Assembly (NCBI GenBank): GCA_905221605.1
Contig: CAJNDS010000951.1
Coordinates: forward strand, 1-40,000
From: Symbiodinium natans
Taxonomy: Eukaryota > Sar > Dinophyceae > Suessiales > Symbiodiniaceae
Direction of reading: 5' to 3'
DNA length: 40,000 nucleotides
Part shown: piece after piece, positions 29,729-39,928 of the stretch
How positions within the stretch are numbered: position 1 is the first letter of the stretch
Layout: each line of letters begins with the position of its first letter
Position numbers and translations under genes: made by a program
Notes under the pieces: generated by a model
Told to the model about the DNA's origin: nothing
The model's input: only the letters and a program-made list of their open reading frames with translations
The model's database searches: none

Positions 29729-30833
29729 TTGCTGGGGCTGGGGCTGGGGCTGGGGCTGGGGCTGGGGCTGGGGCTGGGGTTGGGGCTGGGGCTGGGGCTG
29801 GGGCTTGGGGCTGGGGCTGGGGCGGCTGGGGCGGCTGGGGCTGCTGGGGCTGCTGGGGCTGCTGGGGCTGCTGGGGCTGCTGGGGCTGCTGGGGCTGCTG
29901 GGGCTGCTGGGGCTGCTGGGGCTGCTGGGGCTGCTGGGGCTGCTGGGGCTGCTTTCGCTGCTGGGGCTGCTTTTGCTGCTGGGGCTGCTGGGGCTGCTGG
30001 GGCTGCTGGGGCTGCTTTTGCTGCTGGGGCTGCTTTTGCTGCTGGGGCTGCTTTTGCTGCTGGGGCTGCTGGGGCTGCTGGGGCTGGTGCTGCTGGGGCT
30101 GGTGCTGCTGGGCTGGTGGTGTTGGGGCTGGGGCTGGGGCTGGGGGCTGGGGGTTGGGGGCTGGGCTGGGGCTGGGGCTGGGGCTGGGGCTGGGGGCTGC
30201 TGGGGCTGCTGGGGCTGCTGGGGCTGCTGGGGCTGCTGAAACTGCTGGGGCTGCTGGGGCTGCTGAAACTGCTGGGGCTGCTGAAACTGCTGGGGCTGCT
30301 GGGGCTGCTGGGGCTGCTGGGGCTGCTGGGGCTGCTGGGGCTGCTGGGGCTGCTGGGGCTGCTGGGGCTGCTGGGGCTGGGGCTGCTGGGGCTGGGGCTG
30401 CTGGGGCTGGTGCTGCTGGGCCTGGTGCTGCTGGGGCTGGTGCTGCTGGGGCTGGTGCTGCTGGGGCTGGGGCTGGGGCTGGGGGCTGGGGGCTGGGGGA
30501 TGGGGGCTGGGGGCTGGGGGCTGGGGCTGGGGGGTGGGGGTGGGGACGGGTGGGGCTGGGGATTGCGGGCTGGGGCTGGGGCTGGGGCTGGGGCTGGGGC
30601 TGGGCTGGGGCTGGGGCTGGGGCTGGGGCTGGGGCTGGGGCTGGGCTGGGGCTGGGGCTGGGGCTGGGGCTGGGGCTGGGGCTGGGGCTGGGGCTGGGGC
30701 TGGGGCTGGGGCTGGCGCTTGGGGCTGGGGCTGGGGCTGGGGTTGGGGCTGGGGCTGGGGCTGGGGATGGGGCTGGGGCTGGGGCTGGGGCTGGGGCTGG
30801 GGCTGGGGCTGGGGCTGGGGCGGGGTTGGTGCC
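29729..30833 (+). repeat. GGGGCT / GGGGCTGCT array
   Basis: Alternating domains of the 6-bp unit GGGGCT (29731-29830, 30545-30825) and the 9-bp unit GGGGCTGCT (29838-30115, 30196-30470). Variants such as TTTTGCTGCT and AAACTGCT fall at regular spacing. G-quadruplex type; open frames are compositional. Confidence 0.95.
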
Positions 30834-31078
30834 TTGGATGCTTAACGTCTATTCTGCGCGTGCTCTTTGTTTTCTTGGATTCTTCCCGAAACAAATTCTG
30901 AAATTGGGTTCTCGTTTGAGGCGTTCTATCGGACCGCTTCTTGGAGGAGTTTTGACGTGAGGCCGCGGGGACGACACGGTCAAGGGAGAGGGTTCGGAAC
31001 ATTTTGCTGGGAGAGGGGCGTGGCGGGGAGCGTGACATTCCCTTGATGGGCAGGGGAGTGGGGACACGTGGATGTTCC
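30834..31078. other. Short non-repeat segment between arrays
   Basis: About 245 bp of mixed-composition sequence containing CGTCTATTCTGCG, which recurs near 31583 and 31603. Both strands are open in places, but nothing is recognisable. Confidence 0.6.
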
Positions 31079-31545
31079 TCCGTGCCCTCCGCGTTTGCAA
31101 GCCCTCCGCGCCCTCCGCGCCTCCGCGCCCTCCGCGCCCTCCGCGACCTCCGCGCCCTCCGCGCCCTCCGCGCCCTCCGCGCGCTCCGCGCTCTCCGCGC
31201 CCTCCGCGACCTCCGCGCCCTCCGCGCCCTCCGCGCCCTCCGCGCCCTCCGCGCGCTCCGCGCCCTGCGCGTCCTCCGCGCCCTCCACGCCCTTCCCGCC
31301 CTCCGCATGCTCCCCGCCCTCCGCGCGCTCCGCGCCCTCCGCGCCCTCCGCGCCCTCCGCGCCTTCCGCGCCCTCCGCGCCCTCCGCATGCACCCTCCGC
31401 GCCCTCCGCGCCCTCCGCGCCCTCCGTGCGCTCCGCACCTTCCGCGCCCTCCGTGCCCTCCGCGCCCTCCGCGCCTTCCGCGCCCTCCGCGCCCTCCGCG
31501 CCCTTCGCGCGCTCCGCGCCCTCCGCACCCTCCGCGCCTTTCTCG
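31079..31545 (+). repeat. 9-bp CCTCCGCGC minisatellite
   Basis: About fifty units of CCTCCGCGC with scattered substitutions (CTCCGCGAC, CTCCGCATG). CGCG in each unit makes it a dense CpG block. Because the unit is a multiple of three and has no stop, all frames are open (Arg-Ala-Leu, Ala-Pro-Ser, Pro-Pro-Arg on plus). No gene is inferred. Confidence 0.94.
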
Positions 31546-31688
31546 TCCAGGACACAGTGTGCTGATGCTAAGGGCGCATTGCGTCTATTCTGCGGGTGCG
31601 TTGCGTCTATTCTGCGGGTGTTTCCTTTGTAAAGTATTTGTTTACAAGGCACGCACTTGCAGCATTAGCCTTTAAGTGTCCATCTTAC

Positions 31689-31960
31689 GGCTGGGGTTGG
31701 GGCTGGGGCTGGGGGCTGGGGCTGGGGCTGGGGCTAGGGCTGGGGCTGGGGCTGGGGCTGGCTCTGGGGCTGGCTCTGGGGCTGTCTGCGGCTCTTGGGG
31801 ATCTGGGGATGGAGCTGGGCTGGGCCTGAGCCTGGGCCTGGGCCTGGGCCTGGGCATGGGCCTGGGGCTGGGCTGGGGCTGGGGCTAAAACTGGGGCTGG
31901 GGTGGGGCGGGGTGGGCTGCTGGCTGTTGGGGGGGTGGCTGGGGGCTGGGGCTGCCTATT
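31689..31960 (+). repeat. GGGGCT array, third
   Basis: GGGGCT units mixed with GGGCCTGG and GGCTCTGG variants, passing into module A at about 31955. Confidence 0.9.
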
Positions 31961-32330
31961 TCGGGCCTAATTTGGGTTTTGCCTCCGGAGGCCTCCTGGT
32001 CCTGGGGCTTTTTTACTGAATATTCGGCTTTGCACTAATTTGCTTCACTCGGCTTGTCAGCTGTGAGGGATCTGGGGGTGTCTGGGGATCGGCGGGGGTT
32101 TGAGTTGAAGTGAATTGAAGTGAATTGAATATTCGGCTTGCCAAAAGCGATTTGAATTAATTTACTTAAACTCAGCTTGTCAGCTGTTTAGACAAATAAC
32201 ATGGGAAATTCGGGGGGCGCTTGCCAACAGTGGTTTGAACTAGTTTACTTATACGGCTTGTCAGCTGTTTAAACAAATAACATGGGGAAATTCAGAGTGG
32301 TACCACATACAATTTCTATTTATTTCGTCT
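31955..32330 (+). repeat. Module A, extended second copy
   Basis: Adds ATTTCGGGCCTAATTTGGGT, GAGGCCTCCTGGTCCTGGGG and TTCGGCTTTGCACTAATTTG ahead of the part shared with 29163-29480. The extended form is present inverted at 34346-34605, so this pair forms the arms of a large inverted repeat. Confidence 0.92.
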
Positions 32331-32333
32331 TGA

Positions 32334-32418
32334 GGGTTTAGGGTTTAGGGTTTAGGGTTTAGGGTTTAGGGTTTAGGGTTTAGGGTTTAGGGTTTAGGGT
32401 TTAGGGTTTAGGGTTTAA
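32334..32418 (+). repeat. TTTAGGG array
   Basis: About twelve perfect heptamers, then AAATTGTATAGGGTTTGAGTCC and the T-run/G-run junction. Confidence 0.97.
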
Positions 32419-32419
32419 A

Positions 32420-33602
32420 TTGTATAGGGTTTGAGTCCGTTTTTTTTTTTTTTTTTTTTTGGGGGGGGGGGGGGGTTGGGGGGTTTTACTTTTGCTACTT
32501 CGTTTTTGGTTTTTTTTTTGGGGTGGCTTGGCTGGAGGGGCAGTGCGGGGTTTGCGGGTTTTGCAGGGTTTTGCCGGGATTTGCCGGGTTTTGTCGGGTT
32601 TTGTTTTTGCTTTTGCTCCAATGATTGCTGGGGCTGGGGCTGGGGCTGGGGCTGGGGCTGGGGCTGGGGCTGGGGCTGGGGCTGGGGCTGGGGCTGGGGC
32701 TGGGGCTGGGGCGGCTGAGGGTGGGCCTCGCGCTGCTGGGGCTGGTGCTGCTGGGGCTGGTGCTGCTGGGGCTGGTGCTGCTGGGGCTGGTGGGGCTGGG
32801 GCTGGGGCTGGGGCTGGGGCTGGGGCTGGGGCTGGGGCTGGGGCTGGGCTGGGGCTGGGGCTGGGGCTGGGGCTGGGCTTGGGGCTGGGGCTGGGGCTGG
32901 GGCTGGGGCTGGGGCTGGGGATGGGGCTGGGGCTGGGGCTGGGGCTGGGGCTGGGGCTGGGGCTGGGGCTGGGGCTGGGGCTGGGGGCTGGGGCTGGGAC
33001 TGGGGGGCTGGGGGCTGGGGGGAGAGTGGAGCGGGGGGGAAGTGGGGGGAGTGGGCGAAGTGGGGGGGTTGGGGGGAGTAGGGGCCCCCCCAGCCCCAGC
33101 CCCAGCCCCCAATTTCAGTGCCAGCTCCCAGCCCCAGCAGCCCCAGGTCCCAGCCCCAGGTCCCAGCAGCCCAGCCCCACCCCAGCCCCAGCCCCAGCCC
33201 CAGCCCCAGCCCCAGCCCCAGCCCCAGCCCCAGCCCCAGCCCCACCAGCCCCACCAGCCCCACCAGCCCCACCAGCCCCACCAGCCCCAGCAGCCCCAGC
33301 AGCACCAGCCCCAGCAGCACCAGCCCCAGCAGCACCAGCCCCAGCAGCACCAGCCCCAGCCCCAGCCCCAGCCCCAGCCCCAGCCCCAGCCCCAGCCCCA
33401 GCCCCAGCCCCAGCCCCAGCCCCAGCCCCAGCAATCATTGGAGCAAAAGCAAAAAAACAAAACCCGACAAAACCCGGCAAATCCCTGCAAAACCCTGCAA
33501 AACCCGGCAAACCCCGCACTGCCCCTCCAGCCAAGCCCCCCCCAAAAAAAAAAAAAACAAAAACGAAGTAGCAAAAGTTAAAAAACAAAACCCCCCAAAA
33601 CC
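32420..33602. repeat. Large palindrome of module B plus GGGGCT arrays
   Basis: The left arm (T-run/G-run, module B at 32480-32632, GGGGCT to about 33020) is mirrored by the right arm (AGCCCC array from about 33090, module B inverted at 33430-33602). A centre of about 70 bp lies near 33020-33090 (GGGGGAGTGGGCGAAGTGGG region). Both arms carry matching internal variants (GGGGCTGGTGCTGCT on the left, CAGCAGCACCAGCCCC on the right). The whole could fold into a cruciform or hairpin. Confidence 0.93.
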
Positions 33603-34052
33603 CCATTCGGAAGGGCTCTCGGCCCCGAACCTTGGAGTTTTATCATTCGGAAGGGCAATCTGTTCCGAACCTTGGAGTTTTATCATTCGGAAGGGCTCTC
33701 GGTCCCAAACCTTGGAGGTTTATCATTCGGAAGGGCAATCTGTTCCGAACCTTGGAGTTTTATCATTCGGAAGGGCTCTCGGTCCCGAACCTTGGAGGTT
33801 TATCATTCGGAAGGGCTTTCGGTCCCGAACCTTGGAGTTTTATCATTCGGAAGGGCTCTCGGTCCCAAACCTTGGAGGTTTATCATTCGGAAGGGAAATC
33901 TGTTCCGAACCTTGGAGGTTTATCATTCAGAAGGGCTTTCGGTCCCGAACCTTGGAGTTTTATCATTCAGAAGGGCTTTCGGTCCCGAACCTTGGAGTTT
34001 TATCATTCGGAAGGGCTCTCGGCCCCGAACCTTGGAGATTTATCATTCGGAA
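33603..34052 (+). repeat. 40-bp minisatellite, array 1
   Basis: About eleven units of TTATCATTCGGAAGGGCTCT then CGGTCCCGAACCTTGGAGGT. Core variants include CTCTCGGTCCC, CTTTCGGTCCC, CAATCTGTTCC, AAATCTGTTCC and CTCTCGGCCCC. It ends GGAAGGTAAACCCCTGAACCC against a telomere-type array. The 40-bp unit has no stop in any phase, so all three plus frames are open. Confidence 0.96.
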
Positions 34053-34064
34053 GGTAAACCCCTG

Positions 34065-34345
34065 AACCCTAAACCCTAAACCCTAAACCCTAAACCCTAA
34101 ACCCTCAAGATAAAATAAATAGAAATTGTATGTGGTATCATTCTGAATTTCCCAAGTTATTTGTCTAAACCCCTAAACCCTAAACCCTAAACCCTAAACC
34201 CTAAACCCTAAACCCTAAACCCTAAACCCTAAACCCTAAACCCTAAACCCTCAAGACAAAATAAATAGAAATTGTATGTGGTATCATTCTGAATTTCCCA
34301 AGTTATTTGTCTATAGGGTTTAGGGTTTAGGGTTTAGGGTTTAGG
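34065..34345 (-). repeat. CCCTAAA arrays with a repeated 63-bp spacer
   Basis: Arrays of CCCTAAA at 34065-34105 and 34170-34252 are each followed by CAAGA(T/C)AAAATAAATAGAAA and a GTATGTGGTATCATTCTGAA spacer. A short TTTAGGG array in the opposite orientation sits at 34315-34345. A third spacer copy lies at 35637-35699. Confidence 0.94.
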
Positions 34346-34690
34346 TGAATTTCCCATGTTATTTGTCTAAACAGCTGACAAGCTGAGTTTAAGTAAATTA
34401 ATTCAAACCGCTTTTGGCAAGCCGAATATTCAATTCACTTCAATTCACTTCAACTCAAACCCCCGCAGACCCCCAGACACCCCCAGATCCCTCACAGCTG
34501 ACAAGCCGAGTGAAGCAAATTAGTGCAAAGCCGAATATTCAGTAAAAAGCCCCAGGACCAGGAGGCCTCGGGAGGCAAAACCCAAATTAGGCCCGAAATA
34601 AGCAGCCCCAGCCCCAGCCATCCCCCAACAGCCAGCAGCCCACCCCACCCCACCCCAGCCTCAGGTTTAGCCCCAGCCCCAGCCAGCCCC
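34346..34690 (-). repeat. Module A, inverted copy
   Basis: Reverse complement of 31955-32215 with few differences, running into AGCCCC-type sequence at 34600-34690. With 31955-32215 it forms the outer arms of a nested inverted repeat around the 32420-33602 palindrome. Confidence 0.92.
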
Positions 34691-34760
34691 AGGTCCGAAG
34701 CAGGATGCTAGTTGAACACGCTCGGTCCCCGAAGAAGCATCATGCTAGTTGAACACTATC

Positions 34761-35572
34761 AGTCGGAAGGGCTCTCGGTCCCGAACCTTGGAGGTTTATC
34801 ATTCGGAAGGGCTCTCGGTCCCGAACCTTGGAGGTTTATCATTCGGAAGGGCTCTCGGTCCCGAACCTTGGAGTTTTATCATTCGGAAGGGCAATCTGTT
34901 CCGAACCTTGGAGTTTTATCATTCGGAAGGGCTTTCGGTCCCGAACCTTGGAGTTTTATCATTCGGAAGGGCTCTCGGTCCCGAACCTTGGAGGTCTATC
35001 ATTCGGAAGGGCAATCTGTTCCGAACCTTGGAGGTTCATCATTCGGAAGGGCTTTCGGTCCCGAACCTTGGAGTTTTTTTTCATTCGGAAGGGCTCTCGG
35101 TCCCGAACCTTGGAGGTTTATCATTCGGAAGGGCTCTCGGCCCCGAACCTTGGAGGTTTATCATTCGGAAGAGCAATCTGTTCCGAACCTTGGAGTTTTA
35201 TCATTCGGAAGGGCTCTCGACCCCGAACCTTGGAGGTTTATCATTCGGAAGGGCAATCTGTTCCGAACCTTGGAGTTTTATCATTCGGAAGGGCTCTCGG
35301 TCCCGAACCTTGGAGGTTTATCATTCGGAAGGGCTTTCGGTCCCGAACCTTGGAGTTTTATCATTCGGAAGGGCTCTCGGTCCCAAACCTTGGAGGTTTA
35401 TCATTCGGAAGGGAAATCTGTTCCGAACCTTGGAGGTTTATCATTCAGAAGGGCTTTCGGTCCCGAACCTTGGAGTTTCATCATTCAGAAGGGCTTTCGG
35501 TCCCGAACCTTGGAGTTTTATCATTCGGAAGGGCTCTCGGCCCCGAACCTTGGAGATTTATCATTCGGAAGG
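34761..35572 (+). repeat. 40-bp minisatellite, array 2
   Basis: About twenty units. Its last units, from about 35240, repeat the unit-variant order of array 1 and the same end junction (GGAAGGTAAACCCCTGAACCC), so array 1 plus its telomeric flank was duplicated. One unit carries a T8 run that makes it 42 bp. Confidence 0.96.
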
Positions 35573-35699
35573 TAAACCCCTGAACCCTAAACCCTAAACC
35601 CTAAACCCTAAACCCTAAACCCTAAACCCTAAACCCTCAAGACAAAATAAATAGAAATTGTATGTGGTATCATTCTGAATTTCCCAAGTTATTTGTCTA
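35573..35699 (-). repeat. CCCTAAA array plus spacer
   Basis: About seven CCCTAAA heptamers followed by the CAAGACAAAATAAATAGAAA spacer, duplicated from 34065-34168. Confidence 0.94.
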
Positions 35700-36444
35700 A
35701 ACAGCTGACAAGCAGCGTTTGAGTAAACTAATCCAAAACGCTTCTGGGAGGCCGAGTTTAAGTAAATTGATTCCTTTTACTACTACGAGGCAAAATATTC
35801 AATTTACTTAAACTTGCCTCCCCTGACCTCCCCCTCGAAACCCCCTCCCGCCCCTTTCGGCACCTTTCGGCCCCCCACCGCCCTAAGAATTCTATCCATA
35901 ATAAAAAACATTGGTATTCAAATTAAATATCCCATTGAAATCCTCAAAATAAATTGAAAATAATTCTAGAAACCTTGAATTAGATTTTAAAATAGATTCT
36001 GAAATATCCGAAGGTTTCTTGAGTTATTATGATTCTATATTTATAAAAATTCATGAAAATCCATTAATATTCTGATCATAAATGACCTAATATATTTTCA
36101 GATTTCCAAGAAGTATTGAATCCTTGCCAACCCAAAAAATCATTAATATTTCTATTGGAATTCTCTATATCATTCAGAAGTCTATCCATAATATTATTTT
36201 GATTTTCAAAAAAACTTAAAATAATTTGAAAGTATGATGTTCTGAGGTATCCGAAGATTCATTGAATCCTTGTAAAACCTCAAATTCATGAAAATCTCAA
36301 TTGGAATCTCTATAGCTTTCAGAATTCTATCCATAATATAATTCTTTGGTTTTCAAATCAAATATCCTATTGAAAACCTCAAAATATATTTAAATGATTC
36401 AGAATCAAAAGAATTCTATCCATAAAAGAAATTTTGGTATTCAA
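35700..36444. repeat. AT-rich degenerate repeat region
   Basis: After a decayed module A piece (AGCTGACAAGCAGCGTTTGA) the sequence is AT-rich. The word TTCTATCCATAA recurs near 35888, 36179, 36317 and 36413, as do TATTGAAAACCTCAAAAT-like words. No coding signal. It resembles 28198-28400 inverted. Confidence 0.8.
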
Positions 36445-37101
36445 TTATCATTCGGAAGGGCTTTCGGTCCCGAACCTTGGAGTTTTTTTTCATTCGGAAG
36501 GGCTCTCGGTCCCGAACCTTGGAGGTTTATCATTCGGAAGGGCTCTCGGCCCCGAACCTTGGAGGTTTATCATTCGGAAGGGCAATCTGTTCCGAACCTT
36601 GGAGTTTTATCATTCGGAAGGGCTCTCGGTCCCGAACCTTGGAGGTTTATCATTCGGAAGGGCTTTCGGTCCCGAACCTTGGAGTTTTATCATTCGGAAG
36701 GGAAATCTGTTCCGAACCTTGGAGGTTTATCATTCGGAAGGGCAATCTGTTCCGAACCTTGGAGGTCTATCATTCAGAAGGGCTTTCGGTCCCGAACCTT
36801 GGAGGTTTATCATTCGGAAGGGCTCTCGGCCCCGAACCTTGGAGGTTTATCATTCGGAAGGGCAATCTGTTCCGAACCTTGGAGTTTTATCATTCGGAAG
36901 GGCTCTCGGTCCCGAACCTTGGAGGTTTATCATTCGGAAGGGCAATGTGTTCCGAACCTTGGAGTTTTATCATTCGGAAGGGCTTTCGGTCCCGAACCTT
37001 GGAGTTTTTTTTCATTCGGAAAGGCTCTCGGTCCCAAACCTTGGAGGTTTATCATTCGGAAGGGCAATCTGTTCCGAACCTTGGAGGTTTATCATTCGGA
37101 A
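36445..37101 (+). repeat. 40-bp minisatellite, array 3
   Basis: About sixteen units with the same variant set, embedded in the AT-rich region. Both end junctions (TTCAATTATCATTCGG on the left, CATTCGGAAACAAAAACACG on the right) differ from arrays 1 and 2. Two units carry the T8 expansion. Confidence 0.95.
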
Positions 37102-37180
37102 ACAAAAACACGTTCCGGGACAGTCAGCCCCCCATTCGAAGGAGGAATGCTATACGTTTTCATATGTCTCTGCCATTATA

Positions 37181-37277
37181 TTCTCTCTTTCTCTCTTTCT
37201 CTCTGTCTCTCTTTCTTTTTGTCTCTCTCTCTCTCTCTCTCGTTCTCTCTATCTCTCTCTCTCTCTCTCTCCCTCTC
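37181..37277 (+). repeat. TC/TTTC microsatellite
   Basis: About 97 bp of CTCTCT with TTTC interruptions; ordinary simple repeat between the minisatellite and unique sequence. Confidence 0.95.
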
Positions 37278-37589
37278 GGAGTTGTTTGCATCGCGGAGAA
37301 CTCCACCCCTCAGAATCAAAAGAATATACCATCAAGGATGCGGGAGGCTAGTGACTTACGCACCCACGTCCCGCATCCCTTCAACAGCGCCGCTCACTTC
37401 CGGCTGGACTCTGCCTCACAAAGCGATACAAAGGACAAAATCACGACATGCGACATGCATTGATTTCATCTATCCACGTCGCCTTGCGCTTGAGGCCTCT
37501 TGGCGCTTTCCAGACGTTTCTCCCTTCGGAGTTACGATCCTGACGCTGCTCATTCCGCACTTTGGAAACAGGTTATCTAGCCCTATGCA
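37278..37589. other. 3' flank of the minus-strand gene
   Basis: Mixed-composition sequence downstream of the stop codon of the next gene. It probably includes its 3' untranslated region. Nothing else is recognised. Confidence 0.5.
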
Positions 37590-39928
37590 TCACTGTGCAG
37601 CCTTAGTGAACTTGAGTTTGGCCAAGGCGAGCCCAACCTACAAACAACGAATCATGCAACGTACGTGCACATCATAGAAATATGCAGTTATACAGCTGTG
37701 ACATGTTATGAAACGGCCTCTCGTACAGTCACCTGCCGCTTGACGAAGGGGAGACGGTTCAGCTTAGCAGCGACATCCTCGGCGCTGACAGGGTCCTGGA
37801 GCCATGCGAGACTAAGAGCAGGGGGCAAATTCTTCAACTGTGTAATTACAAGTCATAGCAGTCACATAACCCAAGAACTTGCTCGACGAGCACCTGCAGC
37901 TGAAAGATGTCCACGTAACCTGCGACATCCAAGCAACGTCGCCCAAACAATGCATGTTGACACACTCCCTCGACGCCGCAATACGAATTCGGAATCCCGG
38001 TATCTTTCTGAATTCAAGACACTGTTCTTGATGATGTCGGCAACATCACCATCGTCTGCATCCTGTACAAGACAACCTCTCATACAGCGTCGGAATAAAT
38101 GCCAACCTCTGCAAGCCTCCTCTTGACCACGGGGCACGAACTTCCCGGAGGCACAATAAACGATGCGACCTTGCCGCCGCTCCCAATTGATGGATGTACG
38201 ACTGCCTTTCTCCTGCTTGGAGAGGCACAGTAAAACAATGACTGAATTTCTAAGTGAGAGGACACATACCAAGTTCGTGAGCAAAAAACGAGCAAGAATA
38301 AAAGCTGCATGCCAGGCTTTCGTCACCTCACGTTCCTGTCCTTGATGGAGGACACACCGAAGCAATCCATGAGCTCACGGTTAGCCTCCGCTTCTTTGGC
38401 CGTCCGCTTTGCTTCATCGTTGCCGTGACCACCCGGACCGTAGTGATCAGCAGCAACTGCAATGTACTCGCACCTAGGACGATTGATCGATGCTTATGCC
38501 ATCAAGCTAGCTTGTCCACAAACATGCAACGCCACCATACTTCGCCATGCACAACGGCTCTATGCAAAGCTGCATTGGCCGAGGTGCCGGATGTTAAACC
38601 CAGCCGCAGCGAAGCCCAAGCTAGTGAGGATCCAATCCTTTGGACAGGACCAAGCCCTTACCGTCCCAAAAATGGTAACGACAACAACATGTTGCGGACA
38701 AGGCTCGGATTTGGGCGCGAGAACCTCGGGATAAACGAGCTCCTTTGTCCGCCGGCGTACCTGGATTAACCGAAAATTGCCAGCAGGCTACAGGTTCTTC
38801 GTGCGACGACGCACCTGAAGAGAGTCCATTATCGTCACCAAGTTCGTCTTGAACGCCTGAAGACAAGAGAGTTACAGAGAATCTGCCATTCCAAAACACA
38901 TCCGGTCTCATGCGCGCGGAATGCTGCTGTAGCAAGCTTTGAAACTCGAAACAAAGTCAACAGAATGCAGCCACATAGAGCCGGTCAAACAAGTGAGACT
39001 GAACCTTTTGCTTGAGTTTCATTCAGCAAAGCTGCGTCTTCCGGACGACAATGGAGCGGGTTGCTGCTGACGAAGCCAGCAAGCAAACCCCCGTAGGTGT
39101 AGAGACCCTCGACCATCACCTCATGACAAAAGTTGCTCACATTTGCCTGTGAAGTGGACTAAGTCAATATCCAATTCACACAACTCCAAACTACCGAGAC
39201 CTCAATAGCGCGACGCAGGTCTTTCCGAGTACATTTCGTGATGAGCTTCTTTTCGGAGTTCTCACCTGGTGTAACATATCGACCCAAAAGAACGACACAG
39301 CAGCAAAAGACAACCGCCCGCCTACGAAGGCTCGATTCACACCACGGATGTCGTCAACTGCCTTGATGATGAAAGGGCAGTTGATCTTGTGACCAAGGTC
39401 CGGAAAGTCCTCATGCCATCTATTTCCCCACCCGCAACACTTTCCCGCATAATTGTGTCTCCAACACTGACCACCTGCTGGAGCAAGCTAACCTCTCAAA
39501 GTAGTATGTTGCCAATGCTTGCAACTTGCAAATCATGTTCATTGTATGTGTGTGTGTGTGTTTGTTGTGATGCAATCCTCGGAGCCGAGGTAAGCATCGG
39601 CAGCAGCCAGGCCGCGTGTCGGTTCCGCAAGGACTTTGAAGTCGAGCCCCATTTTCGACAGGAAGCTCTTGTATTTTCTCACCTTTCCACAGAAGTCAGC
39701 CCCCCCAACAAAATAAATCCGACAGAACTCTTTCGTGAACTGCTTCTAAGCATGTCTCTGTCACGGTGCAAAGATGTTTGTGTGTGTGTGTGCTGCAGCA
39801 GCACCTCACGCACGACCTTAATCTTCACACCCTATGTCCCCATTCATAAAAATGAAAATGAAAATCCTCCAAATGTGAGCCTCGGCTTTCGGGACCACCA
39901 CATACTTTGCGTTGTCAGGAAACATTTC
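37590..39928 (-). CDS. Candidate 13-exon gene, 5' end outside window, family unknown
   Basis: Reading the minus strand, short open segments join in phase across AG-ended introns. Exons: 39928-39881 (EMFPDNAKYVVVPKAE), 39831-39805 (GVKIKVVRE), 39739-39578 (54 codons, FTKEFCRIYFVGGADFCGK start), 39492-39266 (needs one internal frame change; later part DFPDLGHKINCPF to WVDMLHQ), 39146-39012 (ANVSNFCHEV start), 38856-38815 (AFKTNLVTIMDSLQ), 38760-38662 (33 codons, ends VVVVTIFGT), about 38492-38336 (ADHYGPGGHGNDEAK), 38212-38086 (VASFIVPPGSS), 38062-37985 (DADDGDVADIIKNSV), an extension and 37919-37894 (YVDIFQLQ), 37795-37733 (DPVSAEDVAAKLNRL), and 37637-37590 (VGLALAKLKFTKAAQ, then TGA). Donors are GT, with GC after exons 1 and 5 and GA after exons 3 and 8. 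The product looks globular, but I recognise no family. It is unrelated to its neighbours. Individual exon ends may be wrong; the overall gene is likelier than any one boundary. Confidence 0.65.

Noticed and set aside
28400-33606. Gly-Ala, Gly-Leu, Gly-Trp, Pro-Ser and Pro-Gln repeat open frames on both strands
   Set aside because: Produced by the 6-bp and 9-bp units in any phase; no start context, conserved flank or domain.
33603-37101. Possible CRISPR array from evenly spaced 40-bp repeats
   Set aside because: Units are contiguous without unique spacers, and the genome is eukaryotic.
33632-37677. Overlapping 250-430 residue frames over the 40-bp arrays
   Set aside because: The unit lacks stops in every phase, so openness is not evidence of coding. 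Listed only as a repeat.
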